Positions 37,890 through 46,781 of a stretch of DNA of 64,000 nt are shown in pieces (positions within the stretch are counted from its first letter, which is position 1; every line of letters begins with the position of its first letter). The notes beneath the pieces were generated by a model, which had not been told where the DNA came from, searched no databases, and worked only from the letters and a program-made list of their open reading frames with translations. A program made the position numbers and the translations under genes. The DNA lies in assembly GCA_016716265.1 (NCBI GenBank), contig JADJWQ010000002.1, positions 1,201,001 through 1,265,000 on the forward strand. The letters run 5' to 3'. This DNA is from Planctomycetota bacterium. GTDB taxonomy: Bacteria; Planctomycetota; UBA1135; UBA2386.

Positions 37890-38453
37890 ATGGCCATCCG
37901 AGTCACCGAAGCCACCCGCGGAATGATCATCCGCTTCGAGGGTGAGCTGTACCGCATCGAGAAGTACGACCACGTCACGCCCGGCAACTGGCGCGCGATC
38001 CACCACCTGCACCTGCGCAACCTGAAGACCGGCCGGCAGAAGCAGGTGCGCATGAACACCTCGGACCAGATCGATCCGGTGTTCACCGAGTCGCGCACGT
38101 GCCAGTACCTCTACAAGGACGCCAATGGCTACGTGTTCATGGACGACGAGCACTACGAGCAGTTCCACCTGCCCGAGGACGTGCTCAAGGACACGATGAG
38201 CTTCATCATGGAGAACGACACCGTCGACGTGCTCTACGCCGACGGCGAGGCGCTCGTCGTGCAGCTCCCGGCCGCGGTCGAGCTCGAGGTCGTCGAGGCC
38301 GAGGAGGCCGCGCGCGGCGACACGGTGTCGAACGTGCAGAAGCCCGTGAAGCTCGCGACCGGCCTGTCGATCAAGGCGCCGGCGCACATCAAGGTCGGCG
38401 ATCGCGTGCGCGTGAACACCGAGACCGGCGAGTTCCTCGGCCGCGCATCCTGA
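37890..38453 (+). CDS. efp: Elongation factor P
   Basis: A 187-residue EF-P with the three beta-barrel domains of the family. It relieves ribosome stalling at proline runs. The ATG at 37890 gives MAIRVTEATRGMIIRFEGEL, aligning with the usual N-terminus. The loop that reaches the peptidyl-transferase centre reads TPGNWRAI: residue 33 after Pro-Gly is Asn, where E. coli has the modified Lys34 and other bacteria a rhamnosylated Arg. No modifiable Lys/Arg is at the tip, so this EF-P may act unmodified or use a different residue (Arg35 is two positions further). The C-terminal domain (KPVKLATGLSIKAPAHIKVGDRVRVNT region) is normal. Confidence 0.94.
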   Translation: MAIRVTEATRGMIIRFEGELYRIEKYDHVTPGNWRAIHHLHLRNLKTGRQKQVRMNTSDQIDPVFTESRTCQYLYKDANGYVFMDDEHYEQFHLPEDVLKDTMSFIMENDTVDVLYADGEALVVQLPAAVELEVVEAEEAARGDTVSNVQKPVKLATGLSIKAPAHIKVGDRVRVNTETGEFLGRAS

Positions 38454-38490
38454 CGCCGAGCCACCTGGTCGGCCACCCCGTGGGGCCACC

Positions 38491-39654
38491 CTATCGGGCC
38501 AGCACGTCGGCGAGGCGCGCGAGCACCTCGCGTCGCCCGATCCCGCGCTCGCTGCACAGGCGCCGCAGGTCGTCGTCCTCGACGCGGACGACGACCCGGC
38601 CCGACGGCAGCCGCGCGCACTTGACGCGCACCGGACCGAGCGCACTCGCGCGCGTCTCGCTCCAGCGCTCGAGCACCTCGCGGCGCACCGCCGCGATGCG
38701 CAGGCCGAGCGTCGTCGACTCCTCGAGCAGCAGCTCGGTGACGGCGGCGCGCGTCCGGGCGTCGACCAGCGCGCGGAGCTCGACGCCCGGCCGCCCCTTC
38801 TTCATCTGGATCGGCACGATCCACACGTCGACCGCGCCGCGCTTCACCGCCTCCTCGGTCAGCCAGCCGAGCTGCTCGCCGGTCGCGGTGTCGAGGTTGC
38901 ACGCCAGCTCGAACAGGCCGCCGTCCGCCGGCCCGACCGCGGCGGCGTCGGCGAGCGTGACGCGCAGCACGTTCGGCGTGGTCGGGTCGTCGCGCGTCCC
39001 CGCGCCGTAGCCGACCCGCCGCGGTACGAGGTCGGGCGCCGCGCCGGCGGTCGCGAGCTCCGCGATCAGCGCCGCGCCGGTCGGCGTGGTGCGCTCGCCG
39101 GGCAGGCGCCGGCTGGTCGGACGCCCGAGCAGGCTGCCGAGCGCACCCGGTGCGGGCACCGGCAGCTCGCCGTGCGCGCAGCGGACCGTGCCGGTGCCGA
39201 CCTCGATCGTCGACGTGTGGACCGCCGTCACGCCGAGGAGCTCGAGCCCGAGGCAGGCGCACAACACGTCGCACAGCGCGTCCTCGGCGCCGACCTCGTG
39301 GAAGTGGATCGCGTCCGGAGTCGTGCCGTGCACCGTCGCCTCCACCGCGGCGAGCCGCCGGAACACGGCGACCGCGCGCGCGCGCACCGACTCGGGCACC
39401 GCGGCACGCGCGAGCAGCGCCTCGACGTCGGCGAGGTGACGGTGCGGCGCCGGCCCGGCCGCCGGAAGCCTCACGACGAACCGTGCCGCGGCGAGCCCGG
39501 CCCGCGTGACGCGCTCGGCGCCGACGTCGAGCCCGGCGATGCCGAGGCTCGCGACCGCCGCACGCAGCGGCGCGAGGTCGAGCCCGGAGTCGAGCAGCGC
39601 CGCGACCCACATGTCACCGGCGACGCCGGCCTGGGCGTCCAGGAACGCGATCAT
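38491..39654 (-). CDS. larC: LarC-like nickel-pincer cofactor insertion protein
   Basis: A 387-residue LarC-family protein (formerly DUF111). LarC inserts nickel into the pyridinium-3,5-bisthiocarboxylic acid mononucleotide cofactor used by lactate racemase and related enzymes. The N-terminal MIAFLDAQAGVAGDMWVAAL matches the family start, and FHEVGAEDALCDVL and GAALIAELA are the other recognisable blocks. The ATG at 39652-39654 is chosen because the family N-terminus begins there. The usual partners LarB, LarE and LarA are not in this window, so the cofactor pathway, if complete, is scattered or incomplete. It lies convergent with EF-P and divergent from the HEAT-like protein gene. Confidence 0.85.
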   Translation of the reverse strand: MIAFLDAQAGVAGDMWVAALLDSGLDLAPLRAAVASLGIAGLDVGAERVTRAGLAAARFVVRLPAAGPAPHRHLADVEALLARAAVPESVRARAVAVFRRLAAVEATVHGTTPDAIHFHEVGAEDALCDVLCACLGLELLGVTAVHTSTIEVGTGTVRCAHGELPVPAPGALGSLLGRPTSRRLPGERTTPTGAALIAELATAGAAPDLVPRRVGYGAGTRDDPTTPNVLRVTLADAAAVGPADGGLFELACNLDTATGEQLGWLTEEAVKRGAVDVWIVPIQMKKGRPGVELRALVDARTRAAVTELLLEESTTLGLRIAAVRREVLERWSETRASALGPVRVKCARLPSGRVVVRVEDDDLRRLCSERGIGRREVLARLADVLAR

Positions 39655-39826
39655 CGGCGGAATCGTCGCCGCTCGGCCCCGGGTCCGGGGAACGAATCTT
39701 GCTCCCGGCGCAGCGCTGCCCCCCCGCGCAGCGACGCCCGCGACCCGCCGTACTGGTAGCCTGCGCCGCAGCGGACCTGCGAGCACCGAAGCGCCGCTCC
39801 CGGCGCGCCCCCCGAACAGGCTCTCC

Positions 39827-41293
39827 ATGAGCGCACGCATCCCGAGCGATTCCGCACGCACCGGCCGCGCCGCCGCGGCCCTGGTCGCGCTCGCGGTCGC
39901 GCTGCCCGCGCAGACCGGCGGCGTGCCGCACGTCGCGGTCGACACCGAGTTCGCCGACGCCGTCCGCAGCAACGTGCAGAGCCAGGACCCCGAGCTGCGC
40001 TCCGAGGCCGCCCTGGTCCTCGCGCTGTGCGGAGCGCCCACCGACGCGGGCAGCATCCGCGACGCCGCGACCACGTTGCGGGACGCCGACGACCGTGCGC
40101 GCGGCCTGCTGGCGGTCGCCGTGCTCGCCGCGCCGGGCGCCGAGGCGACGCTCGGAGCGGTCTTCGACGACGCGGACCCGCGCGACGCGCTGCGGCACGT
40201 CGCCGCATTCGCGCTCGGCCTGCTGCCGGAAGATCACCTCGCGCCCGCGCTCGACCGTTACTTCGCGACGCTGCGCGGGGCCAACCACACGCGCGAGCGG
40301 GACACCGTCGCGAGCGTGCTGATCGCCGCCACGCTGCAGCCGCGCCGCGACCGTCGCGTCGTCCTGGAGACGGCGCTGACCGACCCGTCGCACCGCGACC
40401 CACGGGTCCCGGCGACCGCGCTGCGCGCCCTCGCCGCGCTGCCGGACGGCCTCGCAGTGGTCGATTGGGCCGCACTGCTCGACAGCGATGCGGAGGCGCT
40501 CGTCGACGCGGCGCTCTGCACGATCGCCGAGCAACGCCCGTCGCTCGGCTCCGACGTGCAACAGCAGATCCTGCGCCTCGCCATCCGCGGCCGGCTGCCG
40601 AGCACCCGCGCCGCCGCGCTCGACGCGCTGGTCGCGCTGCGCAGCCCGCGCGCCCTCCAGCTCGCCGGGCTGGCGCGCAAGACCGCGGCCGCCGAGCTGT
40701 TCGCGGCCGGCGTCGCGGTGGCCCTGCAGCTCGGTGGCGGCTCGCTGCGCGACGACGTCGGTGCCCAGCTCGCGGGTCTCGACCGCGACGACGCCCGCCT
40801 GCTGCCGGCCCTCGCACGCTGGCGCGGCGCGCTGCCGGCGTGCCTGTCCGGCCGGCTGCGCGCGTGGCTCGGCGATCGCTCGGCGCCGGTCCGCCTCCGC
40901 ATCCGCGCCGCCGACCTGCTGCTGCGCGACGCTCCCGAGCTCGCCGTCCCGCGCCTGCGCGAGCTCGTCGCGTCCCTGGACGATCCCCAGCTGCTGGCCG
41001 ATGCGCTGCGCACGCTCGGACGCGCGGAGCCCGCGGTCGACGACCTGCCGCGGCTGCTCGCGTGCAGCGAGGCGGCCGACCTGCCGCGGCTGCCGTGTCG
41101 CATCGAGGCCCTGTCGCGCGTCGGCGCCCCGCTCGCCGGTTCCATGCTGCTCGCGGCGCTGCGCGATGCCCGCCTGTCGGACGCGGAGCGCGCCGCCGCG
41201 CTGCGTGCCTGGCGGCGCGGTCACCTGCCGCAGCCCGATCCGCTGGCGATGCTCGCCGCGCCGGTCGCCGTGCGCGCGCTGCTCGCGCAGTAG
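39827..41293 (+). CDS. Exported HEAT/armadillo-like repeat protein
   Basis: A 488-residue protein starting at ATG 39827, with a signal peptide ending near LPAQ (residues about 13-29). The rest is almost all helix in repeating units of about 30-40 residues (for example DPELRSEAALVLALCG, DPRDALRHVAAFALGL, RVPATALRALAALP), the look of HEAT-like repeats. Such solenoids usually bind other proteins; no catalytic residue is visible. The gene is convergent with the arginase gene, with about 15 bp between them. Function cannot be stated beyond a structural guess. Confidence 0.72.
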   Translation: MSARIPSDSARTGRAAAALVALAVALPAQTGGVPHVAVDTEFADAVRSNVQSQDPELRSEAALVLALCGAPTDAGSIRDAATTLRDADDRARGLLAVAVLAAPGAEATLGAVFDDADPRDALRHVAAFALGLLPEDHLAPALDRYFATLRGANHTRERDTVASVLIAATLQPRRDRRVVLETALTDPSHRDPRVPATALRALAALPDGLAVVDWAALLDSDAEALVDAALCTIAEQRPSLGSDVQQQILRLAIRGRLPSTRAAALDALVALRSPRALQLAGLARKTAAAELFAAGVAVALQLGGGSLRDDVGAQLAGLDRDDARLLPALARWRGALPACLSGRLRAWLGDRSAPVRLRIRAADLLLRDAPELAVPRLRELVASLDDPQLLADALRTLGRAEPAVDDLPRLLACSEAADLPRLPCRIEALSRVGAPLAGSMLLAALRDARLSDAERAAALRAWRRGHLPQPDPLAMLAAPVAVRALLAQ

Positions 41294-41308
41294 CGCGCAC
41301 CGCCGACG

Positions 41309-42226
41309 TCAGAGGATCGACTTGCCGAACGCCGACGACAGCATCTCGACCGCGACGTGACCGCTCTCGTTGCGCACGTCGAGGATCGGATTGAGCTCGG
41401 TGATCTCGATGCTGACCAGGCGCCCGGTGTCGGCGACCGCCTCCATCAGCAGGTTGCCCTCGCGCCAGTCGATGCCGCCCTTGACGGGCGTCGCGACGCC
41501 GGGTGCGACGCCCGGGTCCAGGCCGTCGAGATCGAACGACACGTGGAAGCCAGCGGTCCCCTCGTTGACGTAGGCGAGCGCCTCCTCGATGACGGCCCCC
41601 ATCCCGCGCTCGTCGATCTCGCGCATCGTGTAGGCGTGCACGCCCGACCGGCGCACGATCTCCTTCTCCTTCTGGTCGAGATTGCGGATGCCGATCAGCG
41701 CGACGTGCTGCGGATCGACCTTCGGTGCGAACCCGCCCAGCTCGACCAGCTCCCGCGCTCCGTAGCCGAGTACGGTCGCGAGCGGCATGCCGTGGACGTT
41801 GCCACTCGGACTGCTCTCCGGGGTGTTCATGTCGGCGTGCGCGTCGACCCAGATCACCCCGAACTTCTCGGACCGGGAGTGGAAGTGCTCGGCGATCCCG
41901 CTGATCGTGCCGATCGCGATGCTGTGGTCGCCGCCGAGCACCAACGGGCAGCGCTCCTGCCCGAGCGCGTCGCGCACGCGCGCCCGAAGCTGGTCGCAGG
42001 CCTCGCGGATCTCCTTCAGGAACTTCGCGGAGACGCCACCCGGATCGTGCCCCTCCGGCTTCTCGACCAGCACGTCGCCGGCGTCCTCGACCTCGTGACC
42101 GAGCGCCCGCAGCGTCTCGCGCAAGCCCGCGATGCGGATCGCCGACGGCCCCATGTCCACGCCGCGGCGATCCGCTCCGAGGTCCATGGGCACACCGAAG
42201 ATCCGGATGTTCCTGCGCTTCGTCAT
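41309..42226 (-). CDS. rocF: Arginase
   Basis: A 305-residue arginase/ureohydrolase converting arginine to ornithine and urea. The manganese-binding motifs are complete: GGDHS (98-102, His101), DAHADMNTPESSPSGNVHG (Asp128, His130, Asp132) and SFDLDGLDP (Asp232, Asp234). The EELNPILD-like segment near the end (ITELNPILD) and the NxxSG element distinguish arginase from agmatinase, although agmatinase cannot be fully excluded by eye. It has no signal peptide. It overlaps the SAM hydrolase gene upstream by ATGA and is the last gene of a minus-strand run, so it is probably co-transcribed. Confidence 0.93.
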   Translation of the reverse strand: MTKRRNIRIFGVPMDLGADRRGVDMGPSAIRIAGLRETLRALGHEVEDAGDVLVEKPEGHDPGGVSAKFLKEIREACDQLRARVRDALGQERCPLVLGGDHSIAIGTISGIAEHFHSRSEKFGVIWVDAHADMNTPESSPSGNVHGMPLATVLGYGARELVELGGFAPKVDPQHVALIGIRNLDQKEKEIVRRSGVHAYTMREIDERGMGAVIEEALAYVNEGTAGFHVSFDLDGLDPGVAPGVATPVKGGIDWREGNLLMEAVADTGRLVSIEITELNPILDVRNESGHVAVEMLSSAFGKSIL

Positions 42227-43008
42227 GGGTTGGAATCCGCGTGGTCGGTCGATGCCCGCACCGGTTCACCGCGCCCGACGCCGAGCCGCTCGTAGGCGCT
42301 ACCGTCGACGACCGCGACCTCGACGGTGCCGAACGAACCGACCAGCGCGATCAGCGACCCCGCCGGACGCTCGCCATAGGTGCCGACGAACGGGACGGCC
42401 CGGCCAGCGATCGACAGCGAGCGGACGCCCGCGGGCAGGCGATCCGCCGCCAGGTTGGTGATCAGGTTGCCGAAGTGGTCGACGTGGACCACGCGCGGCC
42501 GCGCGTCGAGCGGCAGGAGCTTCGGGTCCTCGATACGGCGCCCGAGCGCCTCGAACCCGCACAGCCGACCCGCGAGCATGCCGCCGGCGGGCGCGAACAC
42601 GTCGCGGCCGTGGAACGTGCGTCCCTGCGGTCGCAAGCCGAGCCGCTGGGGCTCGACCTCCAGGACGACAGCGTCCTCCTCGACGAGCACGGCGGAGAGG
42701 AGCCCGTTGTCGGGCCCGATCCAGTAGCAGTCCGCGGCGGCGACCGCCAGCATCCGCCGGCCGGTGCCGACGCCCGGATCCACCACCGCGACGTGCACGG
42801 TGCCGGCGGGAAACCGGCCGACGGCAGCGCCCAGGAAGAACGCACCGACCTCGACGTCCTGCGGTGGCACCTCGTGGCAGAGGTCGACGATCGTCGCCGC
42901 GCGGCAGCGCCGCAGCAGCGCGCCCTTCATGATCCCGACGTACGGATCGCGCGAGCCGAAGTCGCTCAGGAGGGTCACGACTCCGGAGGGCGGAGCGAGG
43001 CGGGGCAT
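42223..43008 (-). CDS. SAM hydroxide adenosyltransferase (DUF62 family)
   Basis: A 261-residue member of the SAM hydroxide adenosyltransferase (duf-62) family, which splits S-adenosylmethionine to adenosine and methionine using an activated water. TLLSDFGSRDPYVG near the N-terminus, VVDPGVGTGRRM, GPDNGLL and HVDHFGNLITN are the active-site blocks. It is related to fluorinase and chlorinase, but these halogenases carry an extra loop that is not evident here. The protein is cytoplasmic. The ATGA overlap with arginase suggests co-translation, although a metabolic connection is not obvious. Confidence 0.9.
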   Translation of the reverse strand: MPRLAPPSGVVTLLSDFGSRDPYVGIMKGALLRRCRAATIVDLCHEVPPQDVEVGAFFLGAAVGRFPAGTVHVAVVDPGVGTGRRMLAVAAADCYWIGPDNGLLSAVLVEEDAVVLEVEPQRLGLRPQGRTFHGRDVFAPAGGMLAGRLCGFEALGRRIEDPKLLPLDARPRVVHVDHFGNLITNLAADRLPAGVRSLSIAGRAVPFVGTYGERPAGSLIALVGSFGTVEVAVVDGSAYERLGVGRGEPVRASTDHADSNP

Positions 43009-43029
43009 GGGCGGGCTTCCGCGGGCGGA

Positions 43030-44361
43030 TCAGATCGGCTCGCCGAGCAGCGCGATCATCTTGTCGCGCTGCTGCACCATCAGCTCGGCGGTGTCGGCCT
43101 CGAGGCACATGCGGAGGTAGGGCTCCGTATTGCTCGGCCGCACGTTGACCCACCAGTTCGGGTAGGTGACGGTCACGCCGTCGAGGTGGTCGATCTTCCC
43201 GTCGGCGAACATCTCCTCGACGCGCTTCATCGCGCCGGCCTTGTCCTCGACCTTGAAGTTGATCTCGCCGGTGCCATGGTACCGGCGCAGCTCGTCGGCC
43301 GCCTCCTTCAGGCTGCGGTCCTCCTTGCTGAGCTGATTGAGGACCATGATCGCCGCGAGCACACCGCAATCGGTGTAGTAGTTCTCGGCGAAGTAGAAGT
43401 GCCCCGACAGCTCGCCGCCGCCGATGCAGTCCTGGTCCCGCATCGTCTCCTTCATGAACGAGTGACCGACCCGTTCGCGCACCGGACGACCGCCGAGCCG
43501 CGCGATCTCCTCCGGCACGACCTTCGACGAGCGGAGGTCGTAGACGATGCCCTTGCCCGGGAACCGCTCCAGCATGCCGCGCGCGATGATGACCGTGATC
43601 AGGTCGGCGTGCACCGTGCGCCCCGCCTCGTCGACGAACGCGCAGCGGTCCGCGTCGCCGTCGAACGCGAGACCGAGCGGCGCGTCGACCTCGGCGACCT
43701 TCGCCCGCAGCACGTCGAGGTTCGACTCCTTGAGCGGGTTCGCCTCGTGGTTCGGGAACGTGCCGTCGAGCTCGTCGAACAGCGGCACCACGTCGAGCCC
43801 CGGGATGCGCGCGAAGATGCCAGGCGCCTCGTGCGCGCCCATGCCGTTCGCGTAGTCGACGACGATGCGCGTCTTCTTGATGCCGCGCGCGAAGCCCGCG
43901 ATGTGCTCGCAGAAGTCGTCCCTGACGTCGATCTGATCGCGCTTGCCGCGCTTGCCGCGCGGCGCGAGGGCATCGGTCTCGACGAGCTTCTGGATGTCGG
44001 GGATGCCGAAGTCCGACGACAGCGGGCGCGCCTCCTCGCGGCACAGCTTGAACCCGATGTACTGCTTCGGATTGTGCGAGGCCGTCACGCACAGGCCGCC
44101 GTCGCAGGGCAGCTTGCCGATCGCGTAGTAGGTCGCCGGCGTCGACGCGAGCCCGATGTCGAGCACGTCGCAGCCCTGGTCGAGGATCCCGTCGATCACC
44201 GCGTCCTGGACCGCCGGGGCCATCGTGCGCATGTCCCGACCGACGACGAGCGTCTTGGCGTCGAGGAAGCGCGCGAAGGCCGCGCCGATCTTCCGGGCGA
44301 TCGACTCGTCGATCTGGTCCGGGTAGGTCCCGCGGATGTCGTAGGCCTTGAAGATGCTCAC
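43030..44361 (-). CDS. Phosphomannomutase/phosphoglucomutase
   Basis: A 443-residue alpha-D-phosphohexomutase. The phosphoserine loop TASHNP (Ser95) and the Mg-binding DGDADR (234-239) are intact. Sugar-binding GGELSGHFYF (Glu-Ser pattern) and the phosphate-binding RPSNTEPYLR near the C-terminus match phosphomannomutase/phosphoglucomutase. The likely start is a GTG at 44359-44361 (with weak GAGAA upstream), because the family N-terminus MSIFKAYDIRG begins there; the longer frame only adds basic residues. It would supply mannose-1-phosphate or glucose-1-phosphate for glycan building. It follows the threonine aldolase gene by 34 bp. Confidence 0.93.
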   Translation of the reverse strand: MSIFKAYDIRGTYPDQIDESIARKIGAAFARFLDAKTLVVGRDMRTMAPAVQDAVIDGILDQGCDVLDIGLASTPATYYAIGKLPCDGGLCVTASHNPKQYIGFKLCREEARPLSSDFGIPDIQKLVETDALAPRGKRGKRDQIDVRDDFCEHIAGFARGIKKTRIVVDYANGMGAHEAPGIFARIPGLDVVPLFDELDGTFPNHEANPLKESNLDVLRAKVAEVDAPLGLAFDGDADRCAFVDEAGRTVHADLITVIIARGMLERFPGKGIVYDLRSSKVVPEEIARLGGRPVRERVGHSFMKETMRDQDCIGGGELSGHFYFAENYYTDCGVLAAIMVLNQLSKEDRSLKEAADELRRYHGTGEINFKVEDKAGAMKRVEEMFADGKIDHLDGVTVTYPNWWVNVRPSNTEPYLRMCLEADTAELMVQQRDKMIALLGEPI

Positions 44362-44395
44362 GTCGCGTTCTCGTCGAATGCCCGGGTCCGTCCAC

Positions 44396-45457
44396 TCACG
44401 ATGACGTGTCGCCGACCGCCGCGCGCATCGCCGTGATGCAGCGCTCGACATCGGCGTCGGACAGATCCCGGTGGGTCACGAATCGTAGTCGTTCGGGGCC
44501 GACCTGCAGCGCGCGGACCGAGCGCTCCGCCAGGGCGGTCACCAGTCGGTCGGCGCGCAGCGGCGCGGCCACGTCGACCATCAGGATGTTGGTCGCCGGC
44601 GCACGCGGCCGCAGACCGGGCAGCTCGGCGAAGGCATCGGCCAGCGCCCGTGCCCGCGCGTGGTCGCGCTCGAGCTCGGCCGGACCGTCGCGCAACGCGA
44701 GCCGCGCTGCCGCCGCGATCACGCCGGCCTGGCGCATGCCGCCACCGAGCGCCTTGCGCGCCCGGCGCGCCTCGGCGACGAACGCGGCCGAGCCGGCGAG
44801 CAGCGAGCCGACCGGCGCACCGAGCCCCTTGCTGAGGCACAGCGACACCGAATCCACCCCGGCGATCAGCGCCGACGCCGGCAGCCCGAGGGCGATCGCC
44901 GCGTTCGCGAGACGCGCGCCGTCGACGTGCACGCGCAGGCCGTGCCGGCGCGCGGTGGTGATGCGCGCCTCCAGACCGGCGCGGTCGAGCACCGTGCCGC
45001 CGGCCATGTTGTGCGTGTTCTCGAGGACCAGCAGCCGCGAGCGCGGGAAGTGCGGATCGTCGCGCCGCACCGCCGCCTCGATCGCGGCGGGCGACGGGAA
45101 GCCGTCCGCGTCCGGCGCCGACGGCAGCGCGCGCACCTGCGTGCCCGACCAGCGCGCGGCCCCACCGCCCTCGTAGAGGAAGACGTGGCTGCGCTCTTCG
45201 CAGATCAGCTCGTCGCCGGGGCGGCAGTGCACGTGGATCGCGCACTGGTTCGCCATCGTCCCGGACGGCACGTAGAGCGCCGCCTCCTGCCCGAGGAAGG
45301 CCGCCCCTTCGCGCTCGAGCGCAATCACGGTCGGGTCCTCGCCGAACACGTCGTCGCCGACCACCGCCGTCGCCATCGCCTCGCGCATCGCGGGCGTCGG
45401 GCAGGTCAGGGTGTCACTGCGGAAGTCGGCGATCCGGTCGGCCACGCGCCGGATCAT
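44396..45457 (-). CDS. ltaE: Low-specificity L-threonine aldolase
   Basis: A 353-residue fold-type I PLP enzyme splitting threonine (or allo-threonine) to glycine and acetaldehyde. Lys210 in CLSKGLGAPVGS binds PLP. The N-terminal DFRSDTLTCPTPAMREAM and DDVFGEDPTV, EERSHVFLYEGG, NTHNMAGGTV and HVDGARL are all hallmarks of the family. The ATG at 45455-45457 gives MIRRVADRIADFRSD, with the conserved D-F-R-S-D just after it. It starts the minus-strand run with the phosphomannomutase, SAM hydrolase and arginase genes; the MFS transporter gene diverges on the other side. Confidence 0.94.
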   Translation of the reverse strand: MIRRVADRIADFRSDTLTCPTPAMREAMATAVVGDDVFGEDPTVIALEREGAAFLGQEAALYVPSGTMANQCAIHVHCRPGDELICEERSHVFLYEGGGAARWSGTQVRALPSAPDADGFPSPAAIEAAVRRDDPHFPRSRLLVLENTHNMAGGTVLDRAGLEARITTARRHGLRVHVDGARLANAAIALGLPASALIAGVDSVSLCLSKGLGAPVGSLLAGSAAFVAEARRARKALGGGMRQAGVIAAAARLALRDGPAELERDHARARALADAFAELPGLRPRAPATNILMVDVAAPLRADRLVTALAERSVRALQVGPERLRFVTHRDLSDADVERCITAMRAAVGDTSS

Positions 45458-45540
45458 CGCCGCGACGGCGCGCGCGATCCACGCGGCCGCGCCCGTTTCT
45501 GATCGCGCCGTCGCACGCCCGGTGGCACGCTGCGCCACGG

Positions 45541-46752
45541 ATGCACGAGCCGGACGACGCGAGCGCCTGGATCCTCCGGCTGCGGGTCTACGCCGCGTTC
45601 ACGTACCCGTTCGCCTGCGTCCCGTTCCTGTTCTTCTACTTCGCCGGGCGCGGCGTCACGACCGCGGACTACGGCACGCTGGTGTCGGTCTACTACGTGA
45701 CGATGGTCGCGGCCGAGGTGCCGACCGGCCTGCTGGCGGACCGCTTCGGCCGGCGCGCCGCGATGGTGCTCGGTCCGCTGCTGCTCGCCGCGGGCTTCTG
45801 GACCATCGCCGCCGTGCCGGACTTCGGTGGGTTCCTGCTCGGCGAAGCACTGCTGGGTCTCGGCCATTCGGTGCTGTCCGGGCCGCCGTCCGCAGTGCTG
45901 TACGAGGTGCTCGCGCGCGCCGGCCGCGCGCGCGACTACCACCACCACGAGAGCGTCTGCAATGCGATCCGACTGCTCGGCACCGGCGGGTCGTTCCTGC
46001 TCGGCGGAGCCGTCGTCGCGCTGTGGGGCTACCGGCCGGCGATCCTGCTGACCGGCGCGCTGTGCCTGGTCGCGAGCGCCACGGCGATCGGCCTGCCGAC
46101 GCCCGCGGCGACCGGCGGCGCGGGCCGCGCGCGGCTCCGCGCGATGCTGGGCCTGGCGCTCGGCGAGCTGCGCGGCGGGCCGATCGCCTGGATGCTCGGC
46201 TACTTCTGCCTGCTGTTCTTCCTGCTGCGCTTCCCGTTCCACACCTACCAGCCGTTCCTGCTCGCGGCGGGGCACACCGAGCCGTGGCTGATCGGCACGC
46301 TGTTCTGCGCGCTGAACGTGTTCGCGGCGCCGTTCAGCCGCCTGACGCCGTGGCTCGCGCGGCGCTACGGGAGCGGCCCCTTGCTGTGGGCCATGCCGAT
46401 GGCGCTGGCGGCGTCGATGGTCGTGATGGGCGGCCAGGTCAACGCCCTCGGTATCGCGCTGTTCTTCGTTCACCAGGTCCCGTTCGGGATGCACGTCGCC
46501 GTCGTGCAGGACTTCGTGCAGCAGCGCATCGGCGACGGCGCGCGGGCCACCGTGCTGTCGGTGCTGTCGTTCCTCGGCCGGCTGGCGTTCGCGGCGGGAT
46601 TCCCGGCGGTGCTCGGGCTGCTCGACGTCGCGCCGGCCTACCGCGCGGTGGGTCTCGCCGGCGGACTCGGCTGTGCCGCCGTGCTCGTCGCCGGCCAGCG
46701 ACATTGGGCAACCCGGACCGACGGCACCGGCCGCACGCCGCCGAGGGAGTGA
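45541..46752 (+). CDS. MFS transporter
   Basis: A 403-residue major facilitator protein with 11 to 12 hydrophobic segments. The DRFGRRAAM motif (loop 2-3, matching G-x-L-A-D-R-x-G-R-R) at about residue 70 identifies the family. The protein lacks a clear substrate signature, so a drug or sugar exporter is possible; similarity to the Planctomycetota group of unspecified MFS proteins is all that can be said. Its start is about 80 bp from the divergent threonine aldolase gene. The downstream neighbour is convergent. Confidence 0.88.
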   Translation: MHEPDDASAWILRLRVYAAFTYPFACVPFLFFYFAGRGVTTADYGTLVSVYYVTMVAAEVPTGLLADRFGRRAAMVLGPLLLAAGFWTIAAVPDFGGFLLGEALLGLGHSVLSGPPSAVLYEVLARAGRARDYHHHESVCNAIRLLGTGGSFLLGGAVVALWGYRPAILLTGALCLVASATAIGLPTPAATGGAGRARLRAMLGLALGELRGGPIAWMLGYFCLLFFLLRFPFHTYQPFLLAAGHTEPWLIGTLFCALNVFAAPFSRLTPWLARRYGSGPLLWAMPMALAASMVVMGGQVNALGIALFFVHQVPFGMHVAVVQDFVQQRIGDGARATVLSVLSFLGRLAFAAGFPAVLGLLDVAPAYRAVGLAGGLGCAAVLVAGQRHWATRTDGTGRTPPRE

Positions 46753-46781
46753 CCCGGCCGCGTGAGCCGCGACCCGCGCGC

